From CAJJDF01 sp965655625 (lineage in GTDB: Bacteria > Bacteroidota > Bacteroidia > Flavobacteriales_D > CAJJDF01): a DNA stretch of 64,000 bases. A program made the position numbers and the translations under genes. Every line of letters begins with the position of its first letter. Within the stretch, counting starts at the first letter, position 1. Positions 62,341 through 64,000 of this stretch are shown in pieces. The stretch spans positions 30,080 to 94,079 of the forward strand of contig CBFHHA010000004.1 of NCBI GenBank assembly GCA_965655625.1, written 5' to 3'. The notes below the pieces were generated by a model that made no database searches, was not told where the DNA came from, and worked only from the letters and a program-made list of their open reading frames with translations.

Positions 62341-63246
62341 TTATTTTAGACTTTTCTCTATGTGTTTTGTTAATTTGTCCTTCTCGTTCATGATGTCAAA
62401 CCATTTAGTTTTTTCATCTTTCTTGAACCAGGTCAATTGTCTTTTAGCAAAGTTACGTGTATTTTGTTTTATTTTTTCTATGGCAAAGTCCAATTCACAT
62501 TCGCCTTCCAAGTGGTTGAATATTTCTTTATACCCAACTGTGTTCAAGGAATTTAATTCTTTTTGAGCAAACAATCCTGTTACTTCTTCTACGAGTCCGT
62601 CATTCACCATTTTATCTACTCTCTGGTTTATGCGATCATAGATAATCTCCCTATCAGCAGTAATCCCAACCTGAATGATGTCAAACTCTCTTTTTTTTGC
62701 AGTCTGGTTTCTTAAGTCAGAGTATTTTTTACCCGTTATCAAACAAACTTCAATGGCTCTCACAAGTCTTTGAGGGTTTTGCTTGTCCATGAATTTGAAA
62801 TGTTCGTAATCCAATTTTTTTAGCTTTTGCTGCATATGTCTCAAGCCTTTTTCTTCCAGCTCTTGGTTCAATTCATTTCTGAGTTCCAGGTTACTCGGTA
62901 TTTCATCAATTCCGGCAAGAACTGCATTTACGTACAATCCAGATCCTCCCACCATAATGGCCACATCCTGTTTTTCGAATAGTTCAGAAAGTTTACCCAT
63001 CACATCTTTCTCAAATTGACCAGCCGTATAAAACTCATCGATTGAGATACAGTCTACAAAATGATGCACAACTCCATCCATTTCTTCGAGGGAAGGTTTT
63101 GCTGTACCAATGCTCATTTCTTTAAAAAACTGGCGAGAATCTGCCGAAATTATTTCGCATTTGTGGGCTTTAGCTAATTCAATAGATAAGGCTGTTTTAC
63201 CAATAGCAGTAGGTCCTACGATGCTAATTAATGTTTTCTTTTTCAA
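62341..63246 (-). CDS. miaA: tRNA dimethylallyltransferase MiaA
   Basis: Adds a dimethylallyl group to A37 of tRNAs reading UNN codons. It has 301 residues. P-loop GPTAIGKTALS at 11-21, SADSRQFFKEM with GTAKP after it, and the C-terminal helix KQNTRNFAKRQLTWFK. It overlaps the SDR gene by four bases (ATGA), indicating coupled translation. Confidence 0.96.
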   Translation of the reverse strand: MKKKTLISIVGPTAIGKTALSIELAKAHKCEIISADSRQFFKEMSIGTAKPSLEEMDGVVHHFVDCISIDEFYTAGQFEKDVMGKLSELFEKQDVAIMVGGSGLYVNAVLAGIDEIPSNLELRNELNQELEEKGLRHMQQKLKKLDYEHFKFMDKQNPQRLVRAIEVCLITGKKYSDLRNQTAKKREFDIIQVGITADREIIYDRINQRVDKMVNDGLVEEVTGLFAQKELNSLNTVGYKEIFNHLEGECELDFAIEKIKQNTRNFAKRQLTWFKKDEKTKWFDIMNEKDKLTKHIEKSLK

Positions 63247-64000
63247 GTTACTTTTACGTTTCTAATGATGCGTGCAAATAGCCCTGGAAAAAATCTTTTT
63301 ACGTAAATCGCAAAAACTTCTTTCTTTCCAATCCAAGCTTCACGCTTATTTTTCTTTATCGCTTTGATGTATTTTTTTGCCAATACTTCTGGGTTCATCC
63401 CTGCCGCAATAGCCTCATCTTTTTTGTTTTGTTTTTCGCCAGACGCAGTCAATGCATTTTCAGAGATAGCCGTATTTATTGGTCCTGGACATACAATAGT
63501 GACTCCAATGTTTTGGTCATTAAGTTCGGCTCTTAAACTATCGAAAAACCCGTGCAGTGCATGTTTTGATGCAGCGTATGCAGTCCTAACAGGTGAACCA
63601 AATTTCCCAACCACACTGGAGGTTACAGCGATTTGTCCTTTTGTATTTTGGATAAAATAGGGGAGGACGGCTTTGGTAAGACCAATCGTCCCAAAATAAT
63701 TGATTTCGAATATTTTTCTATCTACTTCCAAGGGGGTTTCGTTCGCAAAACCTCTTTGGCTTATTCCTCCATTATTGATTAGGATATCCAACCCGCCAAA
63801 AAGAGAAATTGCTTCTTTAGTTTTGGCTTCAAATGTTGAAATCTCTTGCAAGTCCAGTGGAAGTAGTTTTACTTTTTTGTGGTCAAGGCATAAGAATCTT
63901 GTTTCAATCAGCGCTTCATTATTTCTTGCAGATAAAATGAGCAAAGCACCTTGCTTGGAATACTCAATGGCAAGAGCTCTTCCAATACCCGAAGAAGCTC
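63243..64000 (-). CDS. Short-chain dehydrogenase/reductase (N-terminus outside window)
   Basis: A classical SDR of which about 252 C-terminal residues are visible; the frame runs off the right edge. The nucleotide-binding loop ends as SSGIGRALA, followed by NNGG, the catalytic Ser in VTSSVVG and YAASKHA (YxxxK). The C-terminal part is basic and slightly hydrophobic, as in membrane-associated SDRs. Substrate unknown. The ATG at 63944 is internal, not the true start. Confidence 0.9.
   Translation of the reverse strand, partial: ASSGIGRALAIEYSKQGALLILSARNNEALIETRFLCLDHKKVKLLPLDLQEISTFEAKTKEAISLFGGLDILINNGGISQRGFANETPLEVDRKIFEINYFGTIGLTKAVLPYFIQNTKGQIAVTSSVVGKFGSPVRTAYAASKHALHGFFDSLRAELNDQNIGVTIVCPGPINTAISENALTASGEKQNKKDEAIAAGMNPEVLAKKYIKAIKKNKREAWIGKKEVFAIYVKRFFPGLFARIIRNVKVT

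Overview
The window looks like a chromosomal segment of a gliding-type Bacteroidota, probably Flavobacteriia or a near relative. Supporting signs are the gliding lipoprotein gldH, a PorV/PorQ-type protein, a cargo protein with a type IX secretion sorting tail, an S46 dipeptidyl-peptidase, A+T-rich DNA, no clear Shine-Dalgarno sequences, and -7 promoter boxes of the Bacteroidota form TAnnTTTG in front of many genes. I know of no single marker that gives a genus.

Layout. 1-9,410 is core: a penicillin-binding protein (cut by the window edge), gldH, ricT and holB on the minus strand; era, ung and a DnaQ/GIY-YIG fusion on the plus strand; then a nucleoid-associated protein and an NAD-dependent epimerase. 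9,411-21,950 is an accessory island of secreted, coiled-coil and small membrane proteins of unknown role. It holds near-identical duplications, broken genes and a family of short repeat ends (TTAATGCGACAGAACC and its reverse complement), and it stops beside tRNA-Arg(TCT). 22,132-33,710 returns to core: heptose genes, a GH3/serine-hydrolase fusion, mrdA-rodA and divergent potassium uptake genes. 33,813-46,726 carries housekeeping genes (SAM hydrolase, phoH, radC, clpX, ribD, an RNA helicase), a glycosyltransferase, PorV/Q and a frameshifted SRPBCC gene. 46,860-64,000 carries the S46 peptidase, osmC, tsaC, a small transaldolase, a DtxR-ZIP-TonB metal operon, dnaB, ddl, alkB, miaA and an SDR gene cut by the right edge.

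How the genes work together. Cell-wall functions recur (PBP1A, PBP2/RodA, Ddl, GH3 recycling fusion), next to heptose and surface-sugar genes. The metal operon has a visible palindromic operator lying against its -7 box. Four genes (holB, ribD, the glycosyltransferase and dtxR) have an exact TAnnTTTG box followed by exactly four bases and then ATG, which predicts leaderless mRNAs.

The most unusual part is the island. Three genes share nearly the same upstream DNA, signal peptide and first coiled-coil segment but carry unrelated C-terminal domains (YD-like repeats, an SH3-like domain, and a cysteine-containing domain I do not recognise). One duplicated neighbour gene is split by a 471-bp segment carrying a further secreted protein. 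A perfect 52-bp direct repeat brackets a two-gene module, and a closely related inverted pair brackets another gene. I read this as a module-shuffling locus for secreted proteins driven by short mobile ends with no transposase in the window. That reading is inference and needs genome comparison.
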